This document shows positions 26,653 to 35,333 of a DNA stretch of 64,000 nt, one piece after another. Under the pieces are notes generated by a model. That model did no database searches, had not been told where the DNA came from, and saw only the letters and a program-made list of their open reading frames with translations. Numbering within the stretch: the stretch's first letter is position 1; the number at the start of each line of letters is the position of its first letter. This DNA comes from Pseudideonella sakaiensis (lineage in GTDB: Bacteria; Pseudomonadota; Gammaproteobacteria; Burkholderiales; Burkholderiaceae_C), in the NCBI RefSeq assembly GCF_001293525.1, contig NZ_BBYR01000012.1, positions 46,796 through 110,795 on the forward strand, given 5' to 3'. Made by a program: the position numbers and the translations under genes.

Positions 26653-27117
26653 ATGCCCGCGCCCCCCGCACCGCCCGCCCCCGCACCGGCCGCTCCCGCG
26701 GCCGGCCGCTGGCGCGCGCGCCTGGCCGGCCTGCTGCTCGGCCTGCTGGCCGCGCTGCTGTGGGCCGCCGCCTGGACCGGGGCCGGCCCCGAGCCGCGGC
26801 CGCACCTCGCAGCCGCGGGGCCGGGGCTGGACGGCCTGGGCGCCACGCAGCCCGGCCTCGGCGATCCGCTGGCCGCGCTGGCCCAGGACCTGGCCGAGCA
26901 CCTCGACGTGCCGGACGCGCTGCTGCTGCAGCCGCTGCCGCTGCACCCCTCGATAGCGCTGGCACCGCCGGCCGACGAGCCCCAGGGCGCCGAGCAGCCG
27001 GCCTTCGTGCCGGCCGTGCGGCCCGAGCCGCCGCGCAAGGGCCGCGGCCACGTGCGGCCGGCCGCCGGCTACCGCTCCGCGGCCGCCCGGCCGGGCGACC
27101 GCCCTCCCTCCGCCTGA
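26653..27117 (+). CDS. Hypothetical proline/alanine-rich membrane-anchored protein
   Basis: 154 residues, no recognised family. After a proline/alanine-rich N-terminus there is one clear hydrophobic helix (LAGLLLGLLAALLWAAAW, about residues 25-42), followed by a polar, proline-rich tail with a basic end (RKGRGHVRP). A single-pass inner-membrane protein or an uncleaved signal anchor fits. ATG 26653 is the only good start. Frame and composition look coding, but the sequence is low-complexity, so some doubt remains that it is expressed. Confidence 0.5.
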   Translation: MPAPPAPPAPAPAAPAAGRWRARLAGLLLGLLAALLWAAAWTGAGPEPRPHLAAAGPGLDGLGATQPGLGDPLAALAQDLAEHLDVPDALLLQPLPLHPSIALAPPADEPQGAEQPAFVPAVRPEPPRKGRGHVRPAAGYRSAAARPGDRPPSA

Positions 27118-27210
27118 CACCGCCCGCCCCGGCATGCCCGGGGCCCCGGTGTGGGCCGCCGTCGCGACGACGGCGGCCGTGTCGACCTTCGACCGAGCGG
27201 AGTTCCTTCC

Positions 27211-27996
27211 ATGTCTTCCTTCGCCCCTGCGGCGTGGTGCATCGATTCGCTGTGCACGCCCGCCAAGTTCCGCCTGCCCGGCGTTCCCGAGGCCGTGCGC
27301 CAGGCGCGCTTCCCCTTCCGCCTGCTGCGCTACTGGTTCATGCACGAGGCGCTGCGCGCCGAGGGCCTGCGGCGCGCCGGTGGCCGCTTCGAGGTGACCG
27401 AGATCGGCCTCGACGTGGGCCAGATGCTGGCCTTCTCGCGCGACACCCTGGCGCACCGCGGCGAGCCCCTGCCCTGGACGCGCTGGTCCGGCCTGGACTG
27501 CCAGCCGCAGTGGGACGCGCTGCGCGCCGCCGGCTACGACGAGGTCGCCTGCATCGACCTGGACCTGCCGGAGCAGCTCGCGGCGCGGCCCGCCGGCAGC
27601 TGCGATGCGATCGTGCTGCTGCACGTGCTCGAGCACCTGCACGACCCGCTGCCGGCACTGCAGGGCCTGGCCCGCTGGCTGCGGCCCGGCGGCCTGGTCC
27701 TCGCCGGCACCCCCTGCACGCCCGAGTTCGCGCGCGCGTGGTGGGAGCGCCGGCTGCGGGCGCGCGCGCGGCCGCGCGGCCACGTCAGCGTGATCTCGCC
27801 GCAGCGCGTGCGCGACTGGGGCGACGCGCTGGCGCTCGAGACGGAGTGGCTGGCCGGCGCCTTCTTCATGCGCCGCAAGGGCAACCCGCTCGAGAACCAG
27901 GCCTGGTGGCTGCGCGCCAACCTCGCCTTCGGCCGCCGCTTCCCCGGCTGGCCCGGCGAGATCTACTGGGGCTGGCGCAAGCCGGCCGCGGGCTGA
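27211..27996 (+). CDS. Class I SAM-dependent methyltransferase-like protein
   Basis: 261 residues from ATG 27211, preceded by CGGAGTTCC. The middle holds the post-SAM part of a methyltransferase domain: EVACIDLDLPEQL, then AIVLLHVLEHLHDPLPAL, then LRPGGLVLAGTPCTPE. The glycine-rich SAM loop is not obvious: the expected DxGxG is replaced by the SGLDCQPQWDALRAAGYD region, so the enzyme may not bind SAM in the usual way. The N-terminal half has no recognised match and starts with a short IDSLCTPAKFRLPG segment. It has no operon partner; the next gene is convergent, 16 bases away. Confidence 0.65.
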   Translation: MSSFAPAAWCIDSLCTPAKFRLPGVPEAVRQARFPFRLLRYWFMHEALRAEGLRRAGGRFEVTEIGLDVGQMLAFSRDTLAHRGEPLPWTRWSGLDCQPQWDALRAAGYDEVACIDLDLPEQLAARPAGSCDAIVLLHVLEHLHDPLPALQGLARWLRPGGLVLAGTPCTPEFARAWWERRLRARARPRGHVSVISPQRVRDWGDALALETEWLAGAFFMRRKGNPLENQAWWLRANLAFGRRFPGWPGEIYWGWRKPAAG

Positions 27997-28012
27997 GCGG
28001 CTCGCCGCCGGC

Positions 28013-28453
28013 TCAGGGCTGGTAGCAACGGCCCGCCGCATCGTGGTCGATGCGGATCAGGTCGCCGCCAGCTCCTCCCCAGACGTTGCCATCGGTGAAG
28101 ATCAGGCAGCCCTCGCCGCTGTAGAACGCCTGCATGCGCCGCGCGTCATTGCCGAAGTAGAACGGGATCCAGCGTTTGCCGGACTCGTAGGTGTGCCAGC
28201 GGTCGGGCGCGCGACCCATGGCCGTCTGCACGTCCTGCATCGACATGCCGATCTGCAGCCGGGAGAACTTGCTGCCTGCCGCGGGCGTGCCCGAGACTTC
28301 GCCGTCGAATCGCCCGTCCCGGCTCTTGACGATGCGCGGGGCATCGGGCGCGGCTGCGCCGGTGGTCGAGGTCGAGGCAGGGGCGCTGCCGCTGCGAGGC
28401 GTGCCGCAGGCGGTCAGCAGGACGGCCGCGGACGCGGCAAGCAGCAGGTTCAT
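28013..28453 (-). CDS. Small lipoprotein of unknown function
   Basis: 146 residues. A short hydrophobic leader ends in a lipobox (AAVLLTACG), so the cysteine at residue 16 would be lipidated and the protein anchored in the outer or inner membrane. After a Ser/Thr/Ala spacer comes a compact domain (SKFSRLQIGMSMQDVQTAMG, then WIPFYFGNDARRMQAFYSGEG) that resembles the BamE/SmpA-like two-layer fold: an IGMS(M)xxVxxxMG helix followed by strands. That resemblance is structural reasoning only. Divergent from the gene at 28683 over 229 bases. Confidence 0.7.
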   Translation of the reverse strand: MNLLLAASAAVLLTACGTPRSGSAPASTSTTGAAAPDAPRIVKSRDGRFDGEVSGTPAAGSKFSRLQIGMSMQDVQTAMGRAPDRWHTYESGKRWIPFYFGNDARRMQAFYSGEGCLIFTDGNVWGGAGGDLIRIDHDAAGRCYQP

Positions 28454-28682
28454 GCAAGGAATCGTCAAGGCGTACTCCGGTGATGATGGCAACGAGCGCC
28501 GGGTTCGCCCGCCCGGCGGCCGGCAGTGTAGGCCGGTCCCCGGGCCGGCCGAAGCCCGACGATGCCGTCGGCCGGCGCGCCGTCCTGCCGATGAGGGACA
28601 TCCTGCTGGGGCCGCTTCCCAGGCACCAAAATGCGGCGAGTGCGGGACGGTCCCGCCACCCCCGACGAAAGGAACCGCCGCG

Positions 28683-29123
28683 ATGGCCTCTCCCTGGCTC
28701 TCCGTCCTGAAGCACGTGCCGTGGAACGAGGTGATCGGCCACGCCCCGAAGGTGGCCGAGGGGGCGCGCAAGCTGTGGGGCTCGGTGGCCGGGCGCGCCG
28801 GGGAAGCCGGCGCGGCCGAGCCCGACGCGCCGCCCGCGGCCGCGGCGCCCACCGCCTCCCCGGCGCCGGATGGCAGCGCCGCGATGCTGGCCGCCTTCCA
28901 GGCCATCGACGAGCGCCTGGAGCAGCTCGGTGCCGCCCGCGAGGACCACGCGAGCCGGCTCACGGCGCTGCAGCGCCAGCTCGATGCGCTGCACGAGCGC
29001 GAGGCGCGCCTGACCGAGCGCCTCGAGGCCCAGCAGCGCCGGCTGCGGCTGCTCGGCGCGGCGGCGGGCGTGACCGCGCTGGTGGCGCTCGTCGCGCTGG
29101 CGGCACGCTTCATCGGCGCCTGA
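28683..29123 (+). CDS. Hypothetical coiled-coil protein with C-terminal membrane helix
   Basis: 146 residues. An amphipathic N-terminus (WLSVLKHVPWNEVIGHAPKVAEGA) is followed by an Ala/Pro linker, then a heptad-like coiled coil (AFQAIDERLEQLGAAREDHA through RLTERLEAQQRRL, roughly residues 74-120). The last 20 residues form a transmembrane helix, so it is tail-anchored. ATG 28683 follows AAGGAACCGCCG, a clear ribosome site. I do not recognise a named family, although tail-anchored coiled-coil proteins of this size are common in Burkholderiales. Function unknown. Confidence 0.65.
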   Translation: MASPWLSVLKHVPWNEVIGHAPKVAEGARKLWGSVAGRAGEAGAAEPDAPPAAAAPTASPAPDGSAAMLAAFQAIDERLEQLGAAREDHASRLTALQRQLDALHEREARLTERLEAQQRRLRLLGAAAGVTALVALVALAARFIGA

Positions 29124-29170
29124 ACACCCGAGCGCCCGATCCGGCGGGCGCCCGGTCGCCTGGGGGATCG

Positions 29171-29186
29171 CGCCGGCGCGCCGGCG
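29171..29186. terminator. Perfect 16-base GC palindrome between convergent genes
   Basis: CGCCGGCGCGCCGGCG lies in the 102-base gap between the tail-anchored protein gene and hutF, which converge here. Position suggests a bidirectional terminator or simply extreme GC; no U-tract is present. Confidence 0.3.
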
Positions 29187-29225
29187 GGTGATCGCCCGAG
29201 CGTCCGGGACCGGCGCGTCCGGCCC

Positions 29226-30800
29226 TCAGCCGCCCCAGAGCCCGTCCATCGCGGCCGCGAAGGCCTGCGCGATCGCCGCGGCGGCCGGGTGGCGGTGGTC
29301 GCGCACCACCCAGCGCCCGGCGACCATCACGTCGCGCCAGGGACGGCCCGGGCTGGAGAAGACCACGGCGTCCAGCAGCGCCTCGTCCGGCACGCCGAGC
29401 AGGTGGCTGCTGCGGCGATCGACCACCAGCGCATCGGCACGTGCGCCGGGCAGCAGCCCCCAATGCGCCCGCCCGGCGGCCCGGCCGCCGGCGCGCAAGG
29501 CATCGTCGAACAGGCGGCCCGCGCTCGAGGGCTGCCCGGCCTGCGGCGCGGCCGCCAGGTTGCGCTGGCGCAGCCGCAGGCGCTGGCCGTAGTCCAGCCA
29601 GCGCAGTTCCTCCGGCCAGTGCCGGCCGACGTGGCTGTCCGAGCCGATCGCCAGCGGCACCCCGGCCTGCCACCAGCCCGGCACGTCGGCGAAGCCGTCG
29701 CCCAGGTTGGCCTCGGTGGTCGGGCAGATCACCATGCCGGCGCCGGCGGCAGCGACCGCGTCGATCTCGGCAGGCACGGTGTGCGTCGCGTGCACCAGCT
29801 GCCAGCGGGCGTCCAGCAGGCCCTCGGCGGCCAGCCAGTCGATCGGCCGGCGCCCCGTCGCGGCGAGGCAGTCCTCGACCTCGGCAATCTGCTCGGCGAC
29901 GTGGACGTGGATCGGCCCGGCCCAGCCCTCGGCGAGCCGGCGCAGCCGTTGGATCGACGCCGGCGCCGCGGCGCGCAGCGAATGGATGGCCACGCCGGCG
30001 TCGAGGCCGGGCCGGCCCGCGGCCTCGATGACGCCGCGCAAGGCCCAGACGGCGTCCGCGTCGGCGGCGAAGCGGCGCTGGTCCTCGCGCAGCGCCGGCG
30101 CGCCGAAGCCGGCGCGCTCGTAGAGCACCGGCATCAGGGTCAGGCCGATGCCGGCCGCGGCCGCGGCGTCGGCCAGCGCCCAGCCGAGGCGCAGCGGGTC
30201 CGCGTAGCGGCGGCCGTCGGTGTCGTGCTGCAGGTAATGGAACTCGCAGACCTGGGTGTAGCCGCCGCGCAGCAGCTCGAGGTAGAGCTGGGCGGCCACC
30301 GCCTCCAGCTGCGGCGGCGTGATGCGGCCGGCGACGCGGTACATGCGGTCGCGCCAGCCCCAGAAGTCGTCGCCGTCCTGCTCGCGCCGCTCGGCCAGCC
30401 CGGCGAAGGCGCGCTGGAAGGCGTGGCTGTGGGCGTCCACCAGGCCGGGCAGCAGCGGGCCGGGCAGGCGCTCGGCGTCCGGCGGCGGCTCGGCGACGCC
30501 GGGCTGCACCGCGGACCAGTGGCCGTCCGCGCCGATCGACAGCAGCACGCCCGTGCGCCACCCGCCCGGCAGCCAGGCGCGCGGCGCCCACAGCCGGCGC
30601 GGGCCGGTCTGCGCCGTCGGGCCGGTGCCCGCGTCCGGGCCGGCCGCCGCGGGCGACGGCGCGACCCGGTCCGAAGCGTCGCCCGGCGCCGGCGCGGGCA
30701 CCGCCGCAGTCGCAGCCGCAGCCGCAGCCGCAGCCGCAGCCGATGCCGATGCCGATGCCGATGCCGATGCCGATGCCAATGCCAATGCCGCGTGGATCAT
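29226..30800 (-). CDS. hutF: Formimidoylglutamate deiminase
   Basis: Converts N-formimino-L-glutamate to N-formyl-L-glutamate and ammonia, the fourth step of the five-enzyme histidine pathway. Amidohydrolase fold with metal ligands in LVDAHSHAFQRAFAG, the HVAEQ block, LVHATHT and SDSHVGRHWPEE. The N-terminus is unusual: the ATG at 30800 overlaps the hutG stop (ATGA), but the next 30 or so residues are an Ala/Ser/Ala-Ala repeat encoded by 14 hexanucleotides (30705-30788). The enzyme proper begins near RRLWAPRAWLPGGW, residue 68. A GTG just past the repeat (AVPAPAPG) is an alternative start that would remove the repeat. 524 residues from the ATG; family length is nearer 450-460. Confidence 0.9.
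   Translation of the reverse strand: MIHAALALASASASASASASAAAAAAAAAATAAVPAPAPGDASDRVAPSPAAAGPDAGTGPTAQTGPRRLWAPRAWLPGGWRTGVLLSIGADGHWSAVQPGVAEPPPDAERLPGPLLPGLVDAHSHAFQRAFAGLAERREQDGDDFWGWRDRMYRVAGRITPPQLEAVAAQLYLELLRGGYTQVCEFHYLQHDTDGRRYADPLRLGWALADAAAAAGIGLTLMPVLYERAGFGAPALREDQRRFAADADAVWALRGVIEAAGRPGLDAGVAIHSLRAAAPASIQRLRRLAEGWAGPIHVHVAEQIAEVEDCLAATGRRPIDWLAAEGLLDARWQLVHATHTVPAEIDAVAAAGAGMVICPTTEANLGDGFADVPGWWQAGVPLAIGSDSHVGRHWPEELRWLDYGQRLRLRQRNLAAAPQAGQPSSAGRLFDDALRAGGRAAGRAHWGLLPGARADALVVDRRSSHLLGVPDEALLDAVVFSSPGRPWRDVMVAGRWVVRDHRHPAAAAIAQAFAAAMDGLWGG
30705..30788 (-). repeat. Hexanucleotide microsatellite inside the hutF 5' end
   Basis: Fourteen tandem 6-base units read on the plus strand: one CGCAGT, five CGCAGC, six CGATGC and two CAATGC. 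In the hutF frame they encode alternating Ala-Ala, Ala-Ser and Ala-Leu pairs. A change in copy number would not shift the frame but would change the N-terminal length and the distance from the coupled hutG stop. Confidence 0.9.
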
Positions 30801-31639
30801 GCGTCGGGCCGCCACGCCAGCATCGCGCCCAGCAGGGACCGCAGCACGGGCTGCAGCCGCGCGAGGCGCGCCGGGTCGATGCGCCAGGGCGGCGCCTCGG
30901 CCATGTAGGTGGCCCAGACCATCTCGAGCTGCACCGCCTGCACGCCCTGCGCCGGCTGGCCATAGGCGCGGGTGATGTGGCCGCCCTTGAAGCGCCCGTC
31001 GACGACGTGGCTGTAGCCGTCCTGCGCCGCCAGCACCCGGGCCAGCGCGGCGCGCAGCGCGGGCGTGCAGCTGCGCCCCTCGACCGTGCCGAGGTTCAGG
31101 TCGGGCAGCCGGCCCTCGAACAGCCACGGCAGCTCGCTGCGGATGCTGTGGCCCTCCCACAGCAGCGCATGGCCGTGCACCGCCTTCAGCCGGTCCAGCT
31201 CGGCGCGCAGCGCGTCGTGGTAGGGCTGCCACCAGGTGGCGCGCCGCTGCGCGACCTCGTCGGGGCCGGGCTCCTGGCCGGCGAGGTACAGCGGCTCGCC
31301 GCTGAAGAAGCGCGTGGGCACCAGCCCGGTGTTGTTGCGCCCGGCGTACATCGGCGTGTCCGCGGGCGGCCGGTTCAGGTCGATCACGTAGCGCGCGGCC
31401 TGCGGCACCAGCAGCCCGGCGCCGAGCTCGCGCGCGAAGCCGTAGACCTCGTCGAGGAACCAGTCGCAGTCCTCCACCTCGGCGGCGCGCGGCTGCAGCC
31501 GCGCCCGCAGCGCGTCCGGCAGGTGCCGGCCGGCGTGCGGCACGCTGACGAGCAGTGGGCTGCGGCCCGGCCACAGCGTGTAGTGCGGGGTGCGGATCGG
31601 CTCGGCCGGGCCTGCCATCGTGTCGCCGTCGTCGGACAT
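30797..31639 (-). CDS. hutG: N-formylglutamate deformylase (amidohydrolase)
   Basis: Final step of this histidine pathway: N-formylglutamate to glutamate and formate. 280 residues. The family is recognisable from SPLLVSVPHAGRHLPDALR, the DCDWFLDEVY block, YVIDLNRPPADTPMYAGR and LLWEGHSIRSELPWLFEGR. The ATG at 31639 follows AAGGAGACCCCG. It overlaps the hutF start by 4 bases and lies 11 bases after hutI. HutF plus HutG define the two-step route, rather than the one-step formiminoglutamase route. Confidence 0.92.
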   Translation of the reverse strand: MSDDGDTMAGPAEPIRTPHYTLWPGRSPLLVSVPHAGRHLPDALRARLQPRAAEVEDCDWFLDEVYGFARELGAGLLVPQAARYVIDLNRPPADTPMYAGRNNTGLVPTRFFSGEPLYLAGQEPGPDEVAQRRATWWQPYHDALRAELDRLKAVHGHALLWEGHSIRSELPWLFEGRLPDLNLGTVEGRSCTPALRAALARVLAAQDGYSHVVDGRFKGGHITRAYGQPAQGVQAVQLEMVWATYMAEAPPWRIDPARLARLQPVLRSLLGAMLAWRPDA

Positions 31640-31650
31640 CGGGGTCTCCT

Positions 31651-32865
31651 TCAAGGGGCGCGCTCGACGCCGCCCTGCACCACGCGCACCGCGGGCCGCT
31701 GGCCGAAGGCGTAGCACAGCTCGCTCGGGTGCTCGAGCGACCAGACCGCCAGGTCGGCGCGCAGCCCGGCACGCAGCCGGCCGCGGTCGGCCAGGCCGAG
31801 CGCCCGGGCACCGTGGCAGGTCATGCCGGCCAGCGCTTCCTGCGGCGTGAGCCGGAACAGCGTGCAGGCCATGTTCAGCATCAGCAGTGGCGACAGCGTC
31901 GGCGAGGAGCCCGGGTTGTGGTCGGTCGCGAGCGCGATCGGCACGCCGGCCGCGCGCAGCGCCGCGACCGGCGGCTGCTGCGTCTCGCGCAGGAAATAGT
32001 AGGCGCCGGGCAGCAGCACGGCCACCGTGCCGGCCGCCGCCATCGCGGCGACGCCGGCCGGGGACAGGTGCTCGAGGTGGTCGCAGGACAGCGCGCCGAA
32101 CTCGGCGGCCAGTGCCGCACCGCCCTGGTCGCTGAGCTGCTCCGCATGCAGCTTCACCGGCAGGCCGAGGCGCTGTGCGGCCTCGAAGACGCGGCGCGTC
32201 TGCGCCGGCGTGAAGGCGATGCGCTCGCAGAAGGCGTCGACCGCGTCGACCAGGCCCTCGGCCTGCAGCGCCGGCAGCCAGGCGATCGCGGCGTCGAGGT
32301 AGTCGTCCGGCCGGCCCGCGAACTCCGGCGGCAGCGCATGCGCCGACAGGCAGGTGGTGCGCACCGTCAGCGGCAGCCGCTCGCCGAGCCGGCGCGCCAC
32401 CCGCAGGCAGCGCGCCTCGTGCTCGGCGCTCAGGCCATAGCCCGACTTGATCTCCAGCGTCGTCACGCCCTCGGCCTGCAGTGCCCGGGCCCGTGCCTCG
32501 GCCAGCGCCAGCAGCTGCGCATCGTCGGCCGCACGCGTCGCGGCCACGGTCGACAGGATGCCGCCGCCCGCGCGCGCGATCTCCTCGTAGCTCGCGCCCT
32601 GCAGCCGGCGCTCGAACTCGCGCGCGCGGTGGCCGCCGTAGACGAGGTGGGTGTGGGCATCGACCAGGCCGGGCGTGAGCAGCGCGCCGCCGAGCGCGTG
32701 CTCGGCGTCGACCTGCAGCCCGGCCGGCAGCGCCGCCTCGTCGCCGACCCAGGCGATGCGCTCGCCGTCGGTCACGAGGGCGCCGCGTTCGATCCAGCCG
32801 CCGGGGGCGGCGTCCGGGCCGTCGTCGAGGGTGGCCACGCGGGCCTGTCGCCAGAGGGTGCGCAT
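31651..32865 (-). CDS. hutI: Imidazolonepropionase
   Basis: Third step of histidine breakdown: 4-imidazolone-5-propionate to N-formimino-L-glutamate. Metal-dependent amidohydrolase of 404 residues with [19 protein letters not shown] near the N-terminus, [16 protein letters not shown], the [14 protein letters not shown] block and [12 protein letters not shown]. All are family hallmarks. Start ATG at 32865 ([15 protein letters not shown]). Part of the minus-strand hut operon; 45 bases after hutD and 11 before hutG. Confidence 0.95.
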   Translation of the reverse strand: MRTLWRQARVATLDDGPDAAPGGWIERGALVTDGERIAWVGDEAALPAGLQVDAEHALGGALLTPGLVDAHTHLVYGGHRAREFERRLQGASYEEIARAGGGILSTVAATRAADDAQLLALAEARARALQAEGVTTLEIKSGYGLSAEHEARCLRVARRLGERLPLTVRTTCLSAHALPPEFAGRPDDYLDAAIAWLPALQAEGLVDAVDAFCERIAFTPAQTRRVFEAAQRLGLPVKLHAEQLSDQGGAALAAEFGALSCDHLEHLSPAGVAAMAAAGTVAVLLPGAYYFLRETQQPPVAALRAAGVPIALATDHNPGSSPTLSPLLMLNMACTLFRLTPQEALAGMTCHGARALGLADRGRLRAGLRADLAVWSLEHPSELCYAFGQRPAVRVVQGGVERAP

Positions 32866-32910
32866 CGGGGGCTCGGTGAAGACGCCGGGAGGTCGGCCAG
32901 GGCCGGGGGT

Positions 32911-33693
32911 TCAGCGCGCCGGCGCCGGCGTGCCGACCCACCACCACCAGCCGGGCGGGGCGGTGGTGCGGGCGCGGGTGGCGGCCGCCTGCGCGGGCGC
33001 GAAGTGGAGCGTGGCCGGGATCGGGCCGCACCAGCGGGCCAGCGTCCAGGGCGCCAGCGACCAAGCGCCCTCGCAGGGATCGCTCGGGCCGTCCGGCACG
33101 GCGTCGGACTGATCCGGCGCTGCCCCGCCGGGCGGCAGATGGCCCGCGACCAGGGCCACCAGCCCGACGGCGCCGGCCCCGCGCGGCGCGGGCCAGGGCC
33201 GGCCGACGGCCACCGGTGCGAGGCCGCCGTCGAGGCCCCGCAGCATCAGATTCAGGTCGCGCGTCGGGCCGCCGAGCAGCCGGCAACCGGGGGCTGCGCC
33301 GCCGTCGAAGCGGCAGGCCGGGTCGCGCGGGCCGACGCGGCGCGGGCCGCCCGGCAGGGCCAGCTCGACGCCCTCCCCGCTGAGCACCGCGAAGTGGCGC
33401 TCGATGCCGGGGAAGGCGGAGAAGGGCCCATCGGCGGCGATGTCGGCGACGCTGAGCCGCGCCTGCCAGGGCCCGTCGGCCGGCCAGGTCCAGAGCTCGC
33501 GGGTGTGGCCGCCGCCGTTGCGCCAGGGCTGGGCGGGCACGTCATCGACCGCCAGGCGCTGCGGGGCGGCGGCCGCCGGCACGCCCGGACGGCCCCGGGC
33601 GCCGGCCCCGCGCGGTGCCGGTGCCGCGTTCACTGGGCTACCTTCGTGCTGCGCACTCCGGTACTCGCCCTTGGGGCGGCCCGGCGGGCTCAT
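32911..33693 (-). CDS. hutD: HutD-family protein
   Basis: 260 residues, bicupin-like HutD family. HutD is found in many hut operons and is thought to buffer histidine breakdown, possibly by binding a pathway intermediate; no enzymatic activity is established. Conserved segments are VPAQPWRNGGGHTRELWTWP and WQARLSVADIAADGPFSAFPG followed by RHFAVLSGEGVELALPG. The ATG at 33693 overlaps the dioxygenase stop (ATGA); a GTG 19 codons in is an alternative. The tail is Trp-rich (GWWWWVG). Confidence 0.85.
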   Translation of the reverse strand: MSPPGRPKGEYRSAQHEGSPVNAAPAPRGAGARGRPGVPAAAAPQRLAVDDVPAQPWRNGGGHTRELWTWPADGPWQARLSVADIAADGPFSAFPGIERHFAVLSGEGVELALPGGPRRVGPRDPACRFDGGAAPGCRLLGGPTRDLNLMLRGLDGGLAPVAVGRPWPAPRGAGAVGLVALVAGHLPPGGAAPDQSDAVPDGPSDPCEGAWSLAPWTLARWCGPIPATLHFAPAQAAATRARTTAPPGWWWWVGTPAPAR

Positions 33694-34535
33694 GCGCCGT
33701 CGCCCACCAGCCGCGGGAACAGCGGGTGGTCCATTGGCGCGCCGGCCGGCAGCTGCTCGGCGAGGCCGGGAAAGGGCGGCGAGGTGCGCCAGCGGCGCGG
33801 TGCATGCACCGCGTCGTCGCCCAGGTAGCGGGCGGAGAACACGCGCCGCCGCTGCGGCCCGTCAACGCCCGCCGAGGCGTGCAGCGTCAGCATGTGGAAG
33901 CAGACCGCGTCGCCCGGCTCGAGCGCCCAGCCGAGGATGCGGTGGGCGGCGCGGTCGGCCTCGATGTCGGGCAGCTCGGCGAGGCTGCCCTCGGGGAACC
34001 ACTTCGCCTCCTCGCCGAGGAAGCTGCGCGGCATGCGCCAGGGGCCGCGGTGCGAGCCGGCGACGAACTCCAGCGTCGACGCGCGCGACACCGGGTCGAC
34101 CGGGATCCAGAAGCTCGCGTTCTGCCGGCCCTCGACGTTGTAGTAGGGCTGGTCCTGGTGCCAGGGCGTGCGCTGGCGGGTGCCGGGCTCCTTGGTCAGC
34201 ATGTGGTCGTGGTACAGCCGCACCGTGCGGCTGCGCATCAGCCGGGCCGCGACCTCGGGCAGCGGTGTCTCCATCAGCGTGGCGCGGTAGTCGGCGTTGT
34301 CCTGCCAGTTGCAGAAGTCCTCGACGAAGCGGCCGGGGTCGTCGGGACGGCTGGCGACCACGGCGCGCGGGCTGGGCGCCGCCAGGTTGGCGTCGATGCC
34401 GCGGCGCAGCCGCTCGACCTCGTCGGGCCGCAGCAGCCCGCGCAGGCAGACCGCGCCATCGGCCGCATAGGCCTCGGCCAGCGCCGCATCGACCAGGGCC
34501 TCGGCGCGCTCGCGCAGGGAAGGGACGGCGCTCAT
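33690..34535 (-). CDS. Phytanoyl-CoA dioxygenase-like Fe(II)/2-oxoglutarate oxygenase in the hut operon
   Basis: 281 residues, PhyH family. The iron-binding HxD is in TPWHQDQPYYN and the distal histidine in CFHMLTLHASAG; a 2-oxoglutarate-binding arginine is probably in RRRVFSARYLGD. WIPVDPVSRASTLEFVAGSH is a typical PhyH block. It overlaps hutC upstream and hutD downstream by 4 bases each, so it is translated with them. No step of the known pathway from histidine to glutamate needs an oxygenase. Roles could include oxidation of a histidine derivative (N-methylated histidine, imidazole acids, hercynine-type betaines) feeding into the pathway; this is inference only. Confidence 0.85.
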   Translation of the reverse strand: MSAVPSLRERAEALVDAALAEAYAADGAVCLRGLLRPDEVERLRRGIDANLAAPSPRAVVASRPDDPGRFVEDFCNWQDNADYRATLMETPLPEVAARLMRSRTVRLYHDHMLTKEPGTRQRTPWHQDQPYYNVEGRQNASFWIPVDPVSRASTLEFVAGSHRGPWRMPRSFLGEEAKWFPEGSLAELPDIEADRAAHRILGWALEPGDAVCFHMLTLHASAGVDGPQRRRVFSARYLGDDAVHAPRRWRTSPPFPGLAEQLPAGAPMDHPLFPRLVGDGA

Positions 34536-35260
34536 GGCGTGAAGGCTCCGCGCAGCTGGTAGCGCAGCCCGGGATGGACCAGCCGCGCCAGGGTGATGGG
34601 CACCGCGCCGCGCACGGTGCGCCGCACGACGACGAGGCAGGGCGTGTCGCGCTCGATGCGCAGCAGGCCGGCCTCCTGCGCCGTCGGCCGGGCCGCCTCG
34701 ATGGTGTACTGGGCCTCCCACAGCGGCGCCACCTCGAGCAGGTACTGCGTCGGCGTGATGCGGGTGAAGTCCGTGCCGAGGTAGCCCGGGGCGCTGGCGG
34801 GGTTGACGTAGCGGTCCTCGCACTGCAGCGGCACGCCGTCGTCGTGGTGCACCAGCAGCGTGTGGAACACCGGGGCGCCGGGCGCGAGGCCGAGCTGCGC
34901 GGCCAGGCCGTCCGCGGCCCGTTCCTCGCGCTGCAGGTGCACCTCGGCGTGGTGGCGGTGGCCGCGCGCCTCGATCTCGGCATGCAGGTCGTGGATGGTC
35001 AGCGTCGACGACAGGCGCACCGGCTGGGCCGCGAAGGTGCCGGCGCCCTGCACGCGCTCGACCAGGCCCTCGGCCTGCAGCTCGCGCAGCGCGCGGTTGA
35101 CGGTCATCCGGCTGACGCCGAAGCGGGCCACCAGCTCCGCCTCCGACGGCATGCGCGCGCCCGGCAGCCAGCGCCCGCCCGACAGCTCGCCCTTCAGCCA
35201 CTGCTTGACGCGCAGGTAGGGGGAGGCGTCGGCATCGCGCGCGGCACGGCTGGCGGGCAT
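34532..35260 (-). CDS. hutC: Histidine utilisation repressor HutC (GntR family)
   Basis: 242 residues. The N-terminal winged helix reads [17 protein letters not shown], then [26 protein letters not shown]; the C-terminal UTRA domain binds urocanate in characterised HutC proteins ([20 protein letters not shown]). It would repress both hut arms by binding the two palindromes at 35283-35296 and 35342-35357, released by urocanate. A readable -35/-10 pair places its own transcription start at or next to the ATG at 35260, so the mRNA may be leaderless. First gene of the minus-strand hut operon. Confidence 0.93.
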   Translation of the reverse strand: MPASRAARDADASPYLRVKQWLKGELSGGRWLPGARMPSEAELVARFGVSRMTVNRALRELQAEGLVERVQGAGTFAAQPVRLSSTLTIHDLHAEIEARGHRHHAEVHLQREERAADGLAAQLGLAPGAPVFHTLLVHHDDGVPLQCEDRYVNPASAPGYLGTDFTRITPTQYLLEVAPLWEAQYTIEAARPTAQEAGLLRIERDTPCLVVVRRTVRGAVPITLARLVHPGLRYQLRGAFTP

Positions 35261-35266
35261 CGGGCG

Positions 35267-35295
35267 ATGGTAGCGCCGGCATCTTGTCTAGACAA
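35267..35295 (-). promoter_or_regulatory. Sigma-70 promoter of the hutC operon
   Basis: On the minus strand TTGTCT (35290-35295), 17 bases, TACCAT (35267-35272). The -35 box lies inside the palindromic operator, so HutC would block polymerase. The predicted start falls at about 35260, the A of the hutC start codon. Confidence 0.6.
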
Positions 35296-35296
35296 G
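35283..35296. promoter_or_regulatory. HutC operator 1
   Basis: Perfect 14-base palindrome CTTGTCTAGACAAG, close to the TTGTATA-type dyads bound by HutC in other bacteria. Centre-to-centre distance to operator 2 is 60 bases. Confidence 0.8.
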
Positions 35297-35333
35297 TGCC
35301 GGCGCCCTGCGGAAAACCCGCCGCCCGGGGCCC

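Noticed and set aside
29171..29186. 16-base palindrome considered as a regulator operator
   Set aside because: It lies between two convergent gene ends, not at a promoter, and is composed only of G and C; a terminator or chance is more likely.
33252..33545. Minus-strand frame within hutD in another phase
   Set aside because: Shadow frame; the hutD frame carries the conserved WRNGGGHTRE block and has overlapping start and stop with its neighbour.
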